A stretch of 64,000 nucleotides of DNA from Rhizobium sp. SEMIA4064 (GTDB lineage Bacteria > Pseudomonadota > Alphaproteobacteria > Rhizobiales > Rhizobiaceae). The notes under the pieces were generated by a model, which ran no database searches, was not told the origin of the DNA, and saw only the letters and a program-made list of their open reading frames with translations. Positions 36,119 to 44,355 of this stretch are shown here, piece after piece (the first letter of the stretch is position 1; each line of letters begins with the position of its first letter). The stretch lies in the NCBI RefSeq assembly GCF_003025035.1, contig NZ_PYJN01000022.1, positions 248,001-312,000 on the forward strand, written 5' to 3'. The position numbers and the translations under genes were made by a program.

Positions 36119-36703
36119 ATGAGCAATATTTCGACAAAAGCCGACGAGATCGTCCAATCCGCACGCGGCCTGATCATCGCCGGCGGCTACAACAGCTTCA
36201 GCTTTGCCGATATTTCGGCAGAGGTCGGCATTCGGAAAGCCAGCATCCATCACCATTTTCCGACCAAGGCCGATCTCGTCAGGATCGTCGTGGCGCGCTA
36301 TCGGGAGGAGGCACGGCAAGGCCTCGCGAGGGCCGACGCCGATATTGCCGATCCCGTCGCGCGCCTTCGCGCCTATACGGGCTTCTGGGAAGCCTGCATC
36401 AAAGACGATACCGCCCCCTTCTGCCTCTGCGCCATGCTTGCCGCCGAACTGCCGGTGTTGCCGGCCGATGTTGCCGCCGAAGTGCGCGGACATTTCCGCG
36501 ATCTCTCGGGGTGGCTTGCCACTGTCATGGAAAAAGGCGCGGCCGAAGGCCGTCTCGTTTTGCCCCGCCCGGCAGCCGAGGAGGCCCTGTCCTTCATGGC
36601 AAGCGTACATGGCGCCATACTCTCGGCGCGAGCCTTTGGCGACCCGGCGGTCTTTGCCACCATTGTCGAACCGCTGTTCGACCGACTGGCCTTTCCCCAT
36701 TGA
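36119..36703 (+). CDS. TetR/AcrR-family regulator with CCTACC/GGTAGG operators
   Basis: A 194-residue TetR regulator. HTH at about 8-50 (ADEIVQSARGLIIAGGYNSF, ISAEVGIRKASIHHHFPTKA). The C-terminal domain is of the TetR_C type with DDTAPFCLCAMLAAELPVLP; its CLC pair and the HHHF helix are typical of regulators for thiol- or quinone-type or other small electrophiles, though this is only suggestive. Its own promoter and that of the following exported-protein gene carry the same palindrome, so the target set includes both. Ligand unknown. Confidence 0.85.
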   Translation: MSNISTKADEIVQSARGLIIAGGYNSFSFADISAEVGIRKASIHHHFPTKADLVRIVVARYREEARQGLARADADIADPVARLRAYTGFWEACIKDDTAPFCLCAMLAAELPVLPADVAAEVRGHFRDLSGWLATVMEKGAAEGRLVLPRPAAEEALSFMASVHGAILSARAFGDPAVFATIVEPLFDRLAFPH

Positions 36704-36873
36704 AATTATTCATCATTTCGTGATTTCGATGGGTAACGTGCCTCTCACGCTTGTTTGATTGGCGAAGCTACCGAGTGGTAGATAGGATCGCCCCCGTTGC
36801 AGATCGGGATGACGATCTTCCGATCCTCCCATGCAAAGAACTCTATTGGCCGATCCCGGCCGTCTGTCGAAAA

Positions 36874-36891
36874 ACCTACCGATTAGTAGGT
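36874..36891. promoter_or_regulatory. Second TetR operator, upstream of the exported DUF5666-like gene
   Basis: ACCTAC-N6-GTAGGT, matching the half-site of the operator at 36095-36110. It lies 19 bases before the start codon at 36910, overlapping the likely transcription start. Confidence 0.7.
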
Positions 36892-36909
36892 ATATCAAGG
36901 AGACTAATC

Positions 36910-37533
36910 ATGGATCGCAAGCTTCTGACCAAGGGCATGTTGGCCCTGGCCGCCGGCGCTGTCGTAACGCTGGCCGCACTGCAGGGGGCCAATGCCGCCG
37001 ACCGTGTCCGTGTGCGCGGCACGATCGAAAGCCTCGATGGCGATACTCTCAAGGTCAAGTCCCGCGACGGCAAGGACATCAGCGTGATGCTGAAATCGGG
37101 CTGGGCCGTCACCGGCGTAACCAAGGCTTCGGCAACCGATATCAAGCCCGGCGATTTCGTTGGCATCGCTAATGAGCCGACGAACAGCGGTGTTGCAGGC
37201 GCCATCGAAGTCGTGATCTTCCCCGCCGCGATGAAGGGCACGGGCGAAGGCGACCGGCCCTGGGACTCGAAGCCAAACAGCTCCATGACCAACGCCACGG
37301 TGGCCAATGCCGTCAAGTCGGTCAACGGCCCGACGCTGACCCTGACCTACAAGGGCGGCGAGAAGAAGATCAACATTCCGGACGGCACTCCGGTCGTGAC
37401 CCTCGTCTCGGCCACCAAGGACGATCTGAAGGCCGGCGCCGGTGTCTTCATCACCGGTGAAACCTCTGGCGACGGCATGGTTTCCAGCGATCGCGTCGCC
37501 GTCGGCGTCAACGGCACCATTCCACCCATGTGA
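36910..37533 (+). CDS. Exported beta-rich protein, DUF5666-like
   Basis: A 207-residue protein; ATG 36910 follows AAGGAG. The signal peptide (about 1-30) ends ANA-AD. The mature part has two similar modules, each a beta-strand pattern of the DUF5666 type: VRVRGTIESLDGDTLKVKSR with SVMLKSGWAVTGV, and VKSVNGPTLTLTYKGGEKKI with IPDGTPVVTLVSA. Small OB-like folds of this sort occur in periplasmic proteins. Function unknown. It is regulated by the palindrome shared with the TetR gene and is followed after 191 bp by a cytochrome b plus molybdoenzyme pair, so a periplasmic redox role is possible but only inferred. Confidence 0.75.
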   Translation: MDRKLLTKGMLALAAGAVVTLAALQGANAADRVRVRGTIESLDGDTLKVKSRDGKDISVMLKSGWAVTGVTKASATDIKPGDFVGIANEPTNSGVAGAIEVVIFPAAMKGTGEGDRPWDSKPNSSMTNATVANAVKSVNGPTLTLTYKGGEKKINIPDGTPVVTLVSATKDDLKAGAGVFITGETSGDGMVSSDRVAVGVNGTIPPM

Positions 37534-37724
37534 TCTTCCCGTCAAAAAGATCTTCCCGCCAAGGGAAGCTCGCAGGCCAATCGGCATCCGCCCGCCGTCG
37601 GCCTGCCACGCGGCGCTCCATGTTTAGCCCCTGGCGATGGAGCGCCGCCACATTCCCGGTCGATTTATGGTACTATGCGGCCGGGTTTCCAGAGGGTTCG
37701 TTAGATTTCGAGAGGAGCCTAGCC

Positions 37725-38582
37725 ATGGCCGACATCGATGCGACCGGTGCGCCGCCTGCGCACCCCCGGACGATCTACATTCGCCGGCATTCGATCGTCA
37801 CCCGCCTGACGCACTGGCTGAATGTGCTCTGTCTCTCCCTGCTGCTGATGAGCGGCATGCAGATTTTCAACGCCCATCCCGCCCTCTATTGGGGTCAGTA
37901 CGGCGCCAATGCCGATCCGTCGTGGCTGCAGATATCGGCCACCGATGGCGACAACCAGCCCTACGGCACCTTCCGCATCGGCAACCTGACGATCCCGACG
38001 ACCGGCATTCTCGGCGCTTCGAAAGAGGACGGTGAGTGGACCGAACGCGCCTTTCCCGCCTGGGCGACGATCCCAAGCTACCAGGATTTGGCCGACGGCC
38101 GACGCTGGCATTTCTTCTTCGCCTGGCTCTTTGTGTTCAACGGCCTGATTTATCTGCTCTACGGCTTCATTGCCGGCCATTTTCGACGTGATCTGGCGCC
38201 CTCGGGTGCCGAAGTTTCGCTGCATAATCTCTGGCACGAGATTGTCGAGCATGCCCGCCTTCGCTTTCCGAAAGGCGAGAAGGCCAAGCGCTACAATGCG
38301 CTGCAAAAGCTCACCTATCTCATCGTCATCTTCATTCTGCTGCCGCTGATGCTGGCGACCGGGCTTACCATGTCGCCCGGCATCGACGCCGGCTACCCAT
38401 TCCTACTCGATATCTTCGGCGGGCGGCAGACGGCGCGCAGCATTCATTTCATCACCGCCTGGACGATCGTGCTCTTCGTCCTCGTACATGTGGCGATGGT
38501 CATCCTGTCCGGCCTCTGGAACAACATGCGCTCCATGGTGACCGGCCGCTACGCCATCCGCACGGAAGGAGAGGACGCATGA
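37725..38582 (+). CDS. Cytochrome b561-type membrane subunit for a molybdoenzyme
   Basis: A 285-residue integral membrane protein of the thiosulfate-reductase/Ni-Fe-hydrogenase cytochrome b family. ATG 37725 follows GAGGAG. Hydrophobic segments include RLTHWLNVLCLSLLLMSGMQ (His ligand), RRWHFFFAWLFVFNGLIYLL, LTYLIVIFILLPLMLATGLT and ARSIHFITAWTIVLFVLVHV (His ligands). It should carry two b hemes and pass electrons between quinol and the Tat-exported oxidoreductase, whose start overlaps its stop codon (ATGA). It is the anchor of a two-gene periplasmic system similar in design to MsrPQ or YedYZ but with a different cytochrome. Confidence 0.85.
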   Translation: MADIDATGAPPAHPRTIYIRRHSIVTRLTHWLNVLCLSLLLMSGMQIFNAHPALYWGQYGANADPSWLQISATDGDNQPYGTFRIGNLTIPTTGILGASKEDGEWTERAFPAWATIPSYQDLADGRRWHFFFAWLFVFNGLIYLLYGFIAGHFRRDLAPSGAEVSLHNLWHEIVEHARLRFPKGEKAKRYNALQKLTYLIVIFILLPLMLATGLTMSPGIDAGYPFLLDIFGGRQTARSIHFITAWTIVLFVLVHVAMVILSGLWNNMRSMVTGRYAIRTEGEDA

Positions 38583-39355
38583 GCAAGATCGTCAGCCGCC
38601 GCCGCTTCCTCATCGGCTCCGCCGCCAGCCTCGGCGCCATCGGCCTTACCGGCTGCGACGACATCACCGAGAACCAGAACGTCCAGAAGGTTTTGGCATT
38701 GGCCGAAGGCCTGACCATGGGCACGCAACGCCTGCTCGTCTCGCCGCAGGCGCTTGCCCGTGAATATACCGACAAGGACATCTCGCCGACCTTCCGCCCG
38801 AACGGCACGGATAATCCCGGTAGCGAAGACTATGCCGCGATGGTGGAAAACGGCTTTTCCACCTGGAAGCTGAAAATCGACGGCATGGTCAACAAGCCGA
38901 TGGAATTTTCGCTGGCCGATCTGAAGAAACTGCCGTCGCGCACGCAAATTACCCGCCATGACTGTGTCGAAGGCTGGAGCGCCATCGGCAAATGGACCGG
39001 CGTACCGCTCGGCCTCATCCTGCAGAGCGCGGGGCTGAAGCTGGGCGCGCGCTATGCAGTGTTCTACTGCGCCGACGAGTTGGAGCAGACGCTCGACGGC
39101 AGCGGCCGCTACTACGAGAGCATCGACCTGATCGATGCCTTCCACCCGCAGACGATCCTCGCCTATTCGATGAACGGCAAGGATCTCGAAGTCGCCCATG
39201 GCGCGCCGCTGCGTCTGCGGGTCGAGCGTCATCTCGGCTACAAGCATGCAAAATACGTGATGCGCATCGAAATCCGCGACAAATTCGACGATATCTGGGG
39301 CGGCAAAGGCGGCTTCTGGGAGGATCGCGGCTACGAATGGTATGCCGGAATCTGA
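38579..39355 (+). CDS. Tat-exported sulfite-oxidase-family molybdopterin oxidoreductase
   Basis: A 258-residue protein. Twin-arginine signal (SRRRFLIGSAASLGAIGLTGC). A Cys at the end of the hydrophobic segment (LTGCDD) suggests it may be kept as a lipoprotein or cleaved there. The molybdenum Cys is in RHDCVEGWSAIGKWTG; the C-terminal conserved block is HGAPLRLRVERHLGYKHAKY. It catalyses an oxidation or reduction on a small periplasmic substrate (the family includes sulfite and methionine sulfoxide enzymes). It is co-translated with the cytochrome b gene, which should supply or accept electrons. Confidence 0.88.
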   Translation: MSKIVSRRRFLIGSAASLGAIGLTGCDDITENQNVQKVLALAEGLTMGTQRLLVSPQALAREYTDKDISPTFRPNGTDNPGSEDYAAMVENGFSTWKLKIDGMVNKPMEFSLADLKKLPSRTQITRHDCVEGWSAIGKWTGVPLGLILQSAGLKLGARYAVFYCADELEQTLDGSGRYYESIDLIDAFHPQTILAYSMNGKDLEVAHGAPLRLRVERHLGYKHAKYVMRIEIRDKFDDIWGGKGGFWEDRGYEWYAGI

Positions 39356-39464
39356 AACAGCATCGCGTCGGCATGATCCAATTTGTCGCAGGCCGGCGCC
39401 GGAACACTCATGGCGGGTATGCGTTTGTTAAAAGGGCGATTATGCCCTTTCGGAGGAAATGCAC

Positions 39465-39719
39465 ATGCTGAGATCGATTTTGATCGCTGCCGTGCTTGCG
39501 GCTGCGGGCACTATGCCTGCCTATGCTGCATCTATGGCGAAATGTGACGATGCTTCCATTTCGGCCTTGCAGACCAAGGTGGATGCAATGACCGACCAGA
39601 CGAAAAAGACAGCCGCCACCAAACAGGTGGCCATGGCGAAGGATGCCATGAAGGCCCACAAGATGAAAAATTGTGTGACCCACATGGAAAATGCCGAGAA
39701 GGGCATGAGCAAGATGTAA
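39465..39719 (+). CDS. Small secreted helical protein (84 aa)
   Basis: ATG 39465 has GGAGG eight bases upstream; an ATG at 39459 is too close to that site. Signal peptide MLRSILIAAVLAAAGTMPAYA is cleaved before ASMAKC. The mature protein of about 60 residues is Lys/Met/Ala-rich and helical, with two Cys (Cys about 27 and about 70). Such short periplasmic Lys-Met helical proteins are common in rhizobia and uncharacterised. A hairpin terminator follows. Confidence 0.65.
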   Translation: MLRSILIAAVLAAAGTMPAYAASMAKCDDASISALQTKVDAMTDQTKKTAATKQVAMAKDAMKAHKMKNCVTHMENAEKGMSKM

Positions 39720-39753
39720 TGGCTCGCCGCCACTTTGGTGGATCCGGAGGATG

Positions 39754-39780
39754 AGGCCCGGACTTCCGGGCCTTAAGTTT
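39754..39780 (+). terminator. Rho-independent terminator after the small secreted protein
   Basis: AGGCCCGG (39754-39761) pairs with CCGGGCCT (39766-39773) around a 4-nt loop, followed by TAAGTTTG. Confidence 0.6.
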
Positions 39781-39808
39781 GTTAGGGCGCGAGAGGGCAT
39801 ATGTTTCG

Positions 39809-39955
39809 GTGGCAATAGGCTCTCCCTACAAACCGGCCCGTTTTGAAAATCGCAGCTATATCGCCCGGGGCATTCTGCCCAACTTCCTTATCGGCGCTCA
39901 TGTGGCTATCGGCGGCTTCTCCGTGCTGAAGGGCGACAGGATGGATTTGCAATAG
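39809..39955 (+). pseudogene. Remnant of a PIN-domain (VapC-type) toxin, C-terminal end only
   Basis: A plus-strand frame (last codon CAA 39950-39952, stop TAG 39953-39955) encodes SPYKPARFENRSYIARGILP, then NFLIGAHVAIGGFSVLKGDR. This resembles the conserved end of VapC/PIN toxins (LPDFFIGAHAxxxGxxLLTRD), where the Asp is part of the active centre; here PNFL replaces PDFF. There is no start or N-terminal half and the protein is cut short, so it looks like decayed DNA of a toxin gene. It lies right before the HigBA pair. I judge it a pseudogene by motif recognition alone; no alignment was possible. Confidence 0.5.
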
Positions 39956-39993
39956 CGGCGCACCTAAACTTTCGCAAGAAAATGCTTGCGATA

Positions 39994-40015
39994 ATGTTGT
40001 CATATATGACAACAT
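39994..40015. promoter_or_regulatory. Perfect 22-bp palindromic operator of the HigBA-type pair
   Basis: The 22 bases 39994-40015 are identical to their reverse complement (arms ATGTTGTCATA / TATGACAACAT). An extended -10 element (TG at 39987, GATAAT 39990-39995) overlaps its left edge, and the toxin start codon lies at its right edge. This is a strong candidate for autoregulation by the antitoxin. Confidence 0.8.
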
Positions 40016-40355
40016 GCGCCCCATGAGAGAGATTGCATGGGTTCGGGCAGCGCTGAGAGATTTTGAGGAGTTCCCTCAATCCGTTCAGGATAGAATGAAA
40101 GATGCCCTCGCTATCGCAAGCATGGGCCAAAAGGCTGATATCGCGAAGCCCATGAAAGGCTTGGGGTCGGGCGTGTTTGAAATCGCCCTGCCATACCGCA
40201 CGGATGCTTACCGGGCTATCTATGCGGTTCAGTTGGGAGATGCCATTTGGGTGGTTCACGCCTTCCAAAAGAAATCCACCAAAGGGATAGCAACGCCTCA
40301 AAAAGAGATCGAGCTGATTCAAGCCCGTTTAAAACGAATAAAGGAGATGTTGTGA
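40014..40355 (+). CDS. higB: RelE/HigB-type toxin (phage Gp49-like family)
   Basis: A 113-residue toxin from ATG 40014 (ATG 40023, three codons in, is an equally possible start and lies further from the operator). The family signature is clear: an N-terminal strand and helix, MKGLGSGVFEIALPYRTDAY, RAIYAVQLGDAIWVVHAFQKKSTKG (split by me), then the helix KEIELIQARLKRI. These proteins fold like RelE mRNA interferases. The toxin gene precedes the antitoxin, the order of the higBA group, and overlaps it (TGATG). No ribosome binding site is visible before either start. Confidence 0.87.
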   Translation: MRPMREIAWVRAALRDFEEFPQSVQDRMKDALAIASMGQKADIAKPMKGLGSGVFEIALPYRTDAYRAIYAVQLGDAIWVVHAFQKKSTKGIATPQKEIELIQARLKRIKEML

Positions 40356-40681
40356 TGAGCGACAATGACTTTGAAGTCGTCCGGGGCAGCGGCAACATTT
40401 ACGCTGATCTAGGCGACCCCGACGCCGATGCAAAGCAAATGAAGACGCAGCTTGCGGCCGAGATCATTGCGGCGCTCGATCGGCGTAAGCTGACCGTGCG
40501 CGACGGAGAAAAGCTAACTGGCGTAACTGCCGCTGACCTTTCCCGCATTCGCAATGCAGACCTAAGCCGCTTCACCATTGATCGGCTTGTGCGAGTTCTT
40601 AATGCACTCGACCGCCATGTAACCGTCAAAGTCACGCGAATGCCTAAACGCTCCAAGGAACCGGCCGCCGCGTCAGCTTGA
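40355..40681 (+). CDS. higA: HigA-type antitoxin, XRE helix-turn-helix
   Basis: A 108-residue antitoxin; ATG 40355 overlaps the toxin stop and follows AAGGAG. The N-terminal part is acidic (DFEVVRGSGNIYADLGDPDA) and the HTH lies in the C-terminal half (about residues 35-95: LAAEIIAALDRRKLTVRDGE, TGVTAADLSRIRNADLSRFT, IDRLVRVLNALDRHV). It matches HigA/XRE antitoxins of the Gp49 toxin partners. It should neutralise the toxin and bind the palindrome at 39994-40015. Confidence 0.87.
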   Translation: MSDNDFEVVRGSGNIYADLGDPDADAKQMKTQLAAEIIAALDRRKLTVRDGEKLTGVTAADLSRIRNADLSRFTIDRLVRVLNALDRHVTVKVTRMPKRSKEPAAASA

Positions 40682-40824
40682 TAAGCGAAAAGTAAGGCGG
40701 AGGAAAGCTTGTGGGGTTTCCCCCGCCTTTTCCGTTAGAGGTATTTCGACGCAAACCTACGCCACAGCGACGGCCACCTGGTCCGCGACCTGACTGCTTT
40801 ATGCACCCAAACGCCGGCTAACGG

Positions 40825-41295
40825 CTACCCGCGGATATGCCGCGCCGCATCGGCAAACGAGATATCCGACTTGATCTCCCGCGTCGACATCGACGTCACC
40901 GTGTGCCGCACGCCGGGCAGCCGGTTCAGTTCCTGGCGCAGCAGCCGGTCGAGGGCGGCCATGTCGGCAGCCAGTATATGCAGGAGATAATCGGCCTCGC
41001 CCGTCGTCGCATGGCAGCGCCAGATCAGCGGATGGCGGCGCACAGCGGCTTCGAAGGCATCGAAGCGCTCGACGTCGATCGATACTTGCACGAAGGCTTC
41101 CAGACCGAAGCCGAGCTGCGCCGGATCGAGAATCGTCCGGTAGCCTCGGATCACACCGGCCTCTTCCAACGCCTTCACGCGCTTCCAGCACGGCGTCTTG
41201 CTGAGACCGACCCGTTCGGCAAGCGCGGCAAAGGAGATGCGGGCATCGGCTTCCAAAGCGGAGACGATTTTGTGGTCGAGCGCGTCCAAGTCCAT
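40825..41295 (-). CDS. Lrp/AsnC-family regulator
   Basis: A 156-residue Lrp-type regulator. ATG 41295 is preceded by GGAGAG; extended N-termini (to 41367) lack one. The N-terminal winged HTH (LDHKIVSALEADARISFAAL, ERVGLSKTPCWKRVKALEEA) is followed by the RAM ligand-binding domain (about 70-150). It is divergent from the tryptophan-dioxygenase-like gene, 147 bp apart, and is its likely regulator, responding to an amino acid. This pairing (kynA with kynR) is known for Lrp-type KynR, which makes tryptophan or kynurenine a plausible effector. Confidence 0.85.
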   Translation of the reverse strand: MDLDALDHKIVSALEADARISFAALAERVGLSKTPCWKRVKALEEAGVIRGYRTILDPAQLGFGLEAFVQVSIDVERFDAFEAAVRRHPLIWRCHATTGEADYLLHILAADMAALDRLLRQELNRLPGVRHTVTSMSTREIKSDISFADAARHIRG

Positions 41296-41442
41296 CGTTC
41301 TCTCCATTGTCCCATTCAAAGCCATTCGTACTCTCAATTGCCAATTTTGAATGACAATCAGGAACAATGTTCAAGCGAAATTTTCGTATCCTTCCACAAG
41401 GGCAAAATGCCAGCGGCAATGGCCGGGATAAAGGGAACGAAG

Positions 41443-42192
41443 ATGCAGAAGAAAGAATATTACGCGCGCATCGAGGCGCCAGACATGCGCGACTATGGTG
41501 TCTATCTGCAATGCGACAAGCTGCTCGCCTGCCAGAAACCATTAAACGAGATGGTCAATGGCGACGAGCTGCAGTTCCAGATCGTCCATCAGGTGGAAGA
41601 GCTCTGGATGAAGCTCATCGCCTATACGCTGGTCGATGTCATTGCCTTCATCGAGGAAAACAATACCCATCGCGTCGTGACGCTCCTGGGCCGCGTCCAC
41701 CGGCTGATGCGGATGATGACGGCGCAGCTCGATCTGCTCGAAACCATGTCGCCGAAGGAATATCAGCAGATCCGCCTGCAACTCGGCAACGGCAGCGGCC
41801 AGGAATCGCCCGGCTTCAAGTTCCTGTTGCGCCTGCCGCCCGATCTCTGGCGGGCCTTCAAGGCCTATTATCTCGATGCGCCAGGATTGACGGTAGTGGA
41901 CCTCTATGACGGCAAATACGATCACGGTGACGGCTATGTCGTGGCCGAGGCGCTGGCGGAATTCGACGAGCTCTTCCAGAAATTCCGCGCCAACCACATC
42001 TACCTGATCCAGCGCTCGATCGGTCTCGGCTCGAAATCCCTCAAGGGCCGGCCGGTGGAGTTGCTGCAGGCCGGCGCCCACCATCGCTTCTTCCCCGATC
42101 TCTGGGATATCCGCGCCGAGATGACCGATCGCTGGGGCAGCCAATACGGCGTGGTGCGCGATTCCATTTCCAAACACGACGCGGCGGAATAA
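41443..42192 (+). CDS. Divergent tryptophan 2,3-dioxygenase-family protein
   Basis: A 249-residue protein; ATG 41443 follows AAGGGAACGAAG. It has the family frame: DYGVYLQCDKLLACQKPL, the active-site block IVHQVEELWMKLIAYTLVD (His49), Arg111 in the YQQIRLQLG region, and FRANHIYLIQRSIG (His185, heme ligand; Arg191). However, the loop GTGGSSG that binds the substrate carboxylate in canonical enzymes is absent. The sequence after RSIG is LGSKSLKGRPVELLQAGAHH, then FFPDLWDIRAEM. It probably is a heme dioxygenase of an indole compound, but tryptophan itself is not certain. Divergent from a KynR-like Lrp gene; no kynurenine pathway genes are adjacent. Confidence 0.7.
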   Translation: MQKKEYYARIEAPDMRDYGVYLQCDKLLACQKPLNEMVNGDELQFQIVHQVEELWMKLIAYTLVDVIAFIEENNTHRVVTLLGRVHRLMRMMTAQLDLLETMSPKEYQQIRLQLGNGSGQESPGFKFLLRLPPDLWRAFKAYYLDAPGLTVVDLYDGKYDHGDGYVVAEALAEFDELFQKFRANHIYLIQRSIGLGSKSLKGRPVELLQAGAHHRFFPDLWDIRAEMTDRWGSQYGVVRDSISKHDAAE

Positions 42193-42208
42193 AGAGCGAG
42201 CGCCCTGA

Positions 42209-42664
42209 TCACCCCTCGCGCTGCATGGCGCGACGGAATGCTTTCAGCGTTTCGGCGCTGACGTGATGCTCCATGCCCTCGGCGTCGATCCGCGCCGTCT
42301 CGGCGCTAACGCCGAGCCACCGCAGGAATGCCTCGACGGTCTGATGGCGGGCGCGGATGTCCTGGGCGATCTTGCCGCCCGCCTCCGTCAGAAAAACGCC
42401 GCGATAGGGGCGCCGCGATACGAGCCCATCTTCGCAGAGCCGCGCGAGCATCTTGGCGACCGTCGGCTGCGACACGCCAAGCCTTGCCGCGATATCCACC
42501 TGCCGCGCCTCATTGCCGTCATCGATAAGATCGGCGATCAGCTCGACATAATCCTCCACCAGAGCGCCACGGTTGGCCTCCCGCGTATGGCGGAAACCCT
42601 CCGAATGCGTCTCGGCATCCGGCAGCGGCTCTTCCCGATGGATTGGCAGTTTTCTCTTCGGCAA
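42209..42664 (-). CDS. mntR: MntR, DtxR-family manganese-responsive repressor
   Basis: A 151-residue iron/manganese-dependent repressor. N-terminal winged HTH ([40 protein letters not shown]) and a C-terminal metal-binding and dimerisation domain with [20 protein letters not shown] and [15 protein letters not shown] (Glu and His ligands). It is divergent from mntH, and an MntR-box-like sequence lies between them. Regulates manganese uptake: with Mn(II) bound it represses mntH. It is shorter than full DtxR and lacks the SH3 domain, as in other MntR. Confidence 0.9.
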   Translation of the reverse strand: MPKRKLPIHREEPLPDAETHSEGFRHTREANRGALVEDYVELIADLIDDGNEARQVDIAARLGVSQPTVAKMLARLCEDGLVSRRPYRGVFLTEAGGKIAQDIRARHQTVEAFLRWLGVSAETARIDAEGMEHHVSAETLKAFRRAMQREG

Positions 42665-42792
42665 TGCGTTCGGCTCCCCCGAGATACGGATAAACTCGCT
42701 TTTATCTTTATAGCACCGGCTTCAATCTTGAAAGCGGATGATGATTTTTGCGGGTGGCAGCGTGATCGCGCCACTACAATGCCGATACTATA

Positions 42793-42813
42793 AAATATAG
42801 CCTATTGCATAAT
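42793..42813. promoter_or_regulatory. Candidate MntR box upstream of mntH
   Basis: AAATATAGC-N4-TGCATAAT resembles the MntR box half-site (AACATAGC in E. coli) in position and partial symmetry, and lies 55 bp before the mntH ATG. The match is imperfect and the assignment rests mainly on context. Confidence 0.4.
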
Positions 42814-42867
42814 GTTGATATCCGGCATATTTGTTTAGTCATGTCATAGACGATCCCGGAGCCCCGC

Positions 42868-44223
42868 ATGACGCAGATTCAGGAAGCAGCCGCACCGAGC
42901 GCGTGGAAATTTGCCCACCCCGATGAAGATGCGCGGCCGAGCCTTCCGGAAGTCAATGCCACAGTTCATGTTCCGCACACCGGCACTTGGGTTCGGCGGC
43001 TGATCGCCTTCCTCGGACCGGGCTACATGGTTTCCGTCGGTTATATGGACCCCGGCAACTGGGCGACGGATCTCGCCGGCGGCGCGCAATTCGGCTACAC
43101 GCTGCTTGCCGTCATCATGCTGTCCAATCTGATGGCGATCCTGCTGCAAGCACTCGCAGCCCGGCTCGGCATCGTCACCGGCCGCGATCTGGCGCAGGCC
43201 TGCCGCGACCATTATTCCAGGCCGGTCAATCTGGCCCTGTGGTTTGCCTGCGAACTTGCCATCATCGCCTGTGATCTCGCCGAGGTCATCGGCACGGCGA
43301 TCGCGCTGCAATTGCTCTTTGGCATCCCCTTGATCGGCGGCGCGCTGATCACCGCGCTGGACGCCTTCCTGCTGCTGCTCCTGATGAATAAGGGCTTCCG
43401 CTTCCTGGAGGCCTTCGTCATCGCGCTCCTCATTGTCATCGCCACCTGTTTCGCCATCCAGATTGCCGCCGCCGCTCCTCCGGTCGCCGCTATCCTCAAC
43501 GGCTTCATCCCCTCGCCCGAGATCGTCACCAATCACGAGATGCTCTACATCGCCATGGGCATCATCGGCGCGACCGTCATGCCGCATAATCTCTACCTGC
43601 ATTCCTCGATCGTGCAGACCCGCGCCTACAAGCGCACCGACGAGGGCCGCCGCGATGCGATCAAATGGGCGACGACCGACAGCACCATTGCCTTAATGCT
43701 GGCGCTTTTCGTCAATGCTTCGATCCTGATCGTCGCAGCCGTCGCTTTCCACAACAGCGGGCATTCGGATGTCGCCGAAATCGGCCAGGCCTTCGAGTTG
43801 CTGTCGCCGCTGCTCGGTCTTGGCATCGCCTCGACGCTTTTTGCCGTGGCGCTTCTTGCTTCTGGCCTCAATTCCACCGTCACGGCGACGCTCGCCGGCC
43901 AGATCGTCATGGAAGGCTTCCTGCGCCTGCGCATTCCGCACTGGGCAAGGCGGCTTTTGACGCGTGGCCTCGCAATTATTCCAGTTGTTTTTGTTACCGC
44001 ATTTTATGGTGAAAAAGGTACTGCGGATTTGCTGGTTTTGAGCCAGGTCATCCTGTCCATGCAACTGCCTTTTGCCGTCATCCCGCTCGTCCAATTCGTC
44101 ACAGATCGCGGAAAAATGGGCAGATTCACCGTTTCAAGGAGTGTTGCCGTCCTCTCCTGGCTGGTTGCCGGCGTCATTTTGGCGCTGAATTTCAAGCTGC
44201 TTTACGACACCATCTTCGGTTGA
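42868..44223 (+). CDS. mntH: Nramp-family manganese transporter MntH
   Basis: A 451-residue membrane protein. Metal-binding TM1 motif [11 protein letters not shown] (DPGN) and TM6 motif [12 protein letters not shown] (MPH), with the conserved transport signature in the following loop. It imports Mn(II) (and Fe(II)) driven by protons across the inner membrane. It is regulated by the divergent MntR. Important under oxidative stress and in symbiotic or plant-associated growth. Confidence 0.95.
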   Translation: MTQIQEAAAPSAWKFAHPDEDARPSLPEVNATVHVPHTGTWVRRLIAFLGPGYMVSVGYMDPGNWATDLAGGAQFGYTLLAVIMLSNLMAILLQALAARLGIVTGRDLAQACRDHYSRPVNLALWFACELAIIACDLAEVIGTAIALQLLFGIPLIGGALITALDAFLLLLLMNKGFRFLEAFVIALLIVIATCFAIQIAAAAPPVAAILNGFIPSPEIVTNHEMLYIAMGIIGATVMPHNLYLHSSIVQTRAYKRTDEGRRDAIKWATTDSTIALMLALFVNASILIVAAVAFHNSGHSDVAEIGQAFELLSPLLGLGIASTLFAVALLASGLNSTVTATLAGQIVMEGFLRLRIPHWARRLLTRGLAIIPVVFVTAFYGEKGTADLLVLSQVILSMQLPFAVIPLVQFVTDRGKMGRFTVSRSVAVLSWLVAGVILALNFKLLYDTIFG

Positions 44224-44355
44224 CGAATCGCTCGCAACGCGCGAATCTGCACGCGCTGAAGATCACGGTAATTAACCCATCTGTAATATTTGCCCAGATT
44301 TTGACATGATTTGCCCTAGTTTGGGCCCACCGCCGTCTGCAGGGTTCCTCAATTC

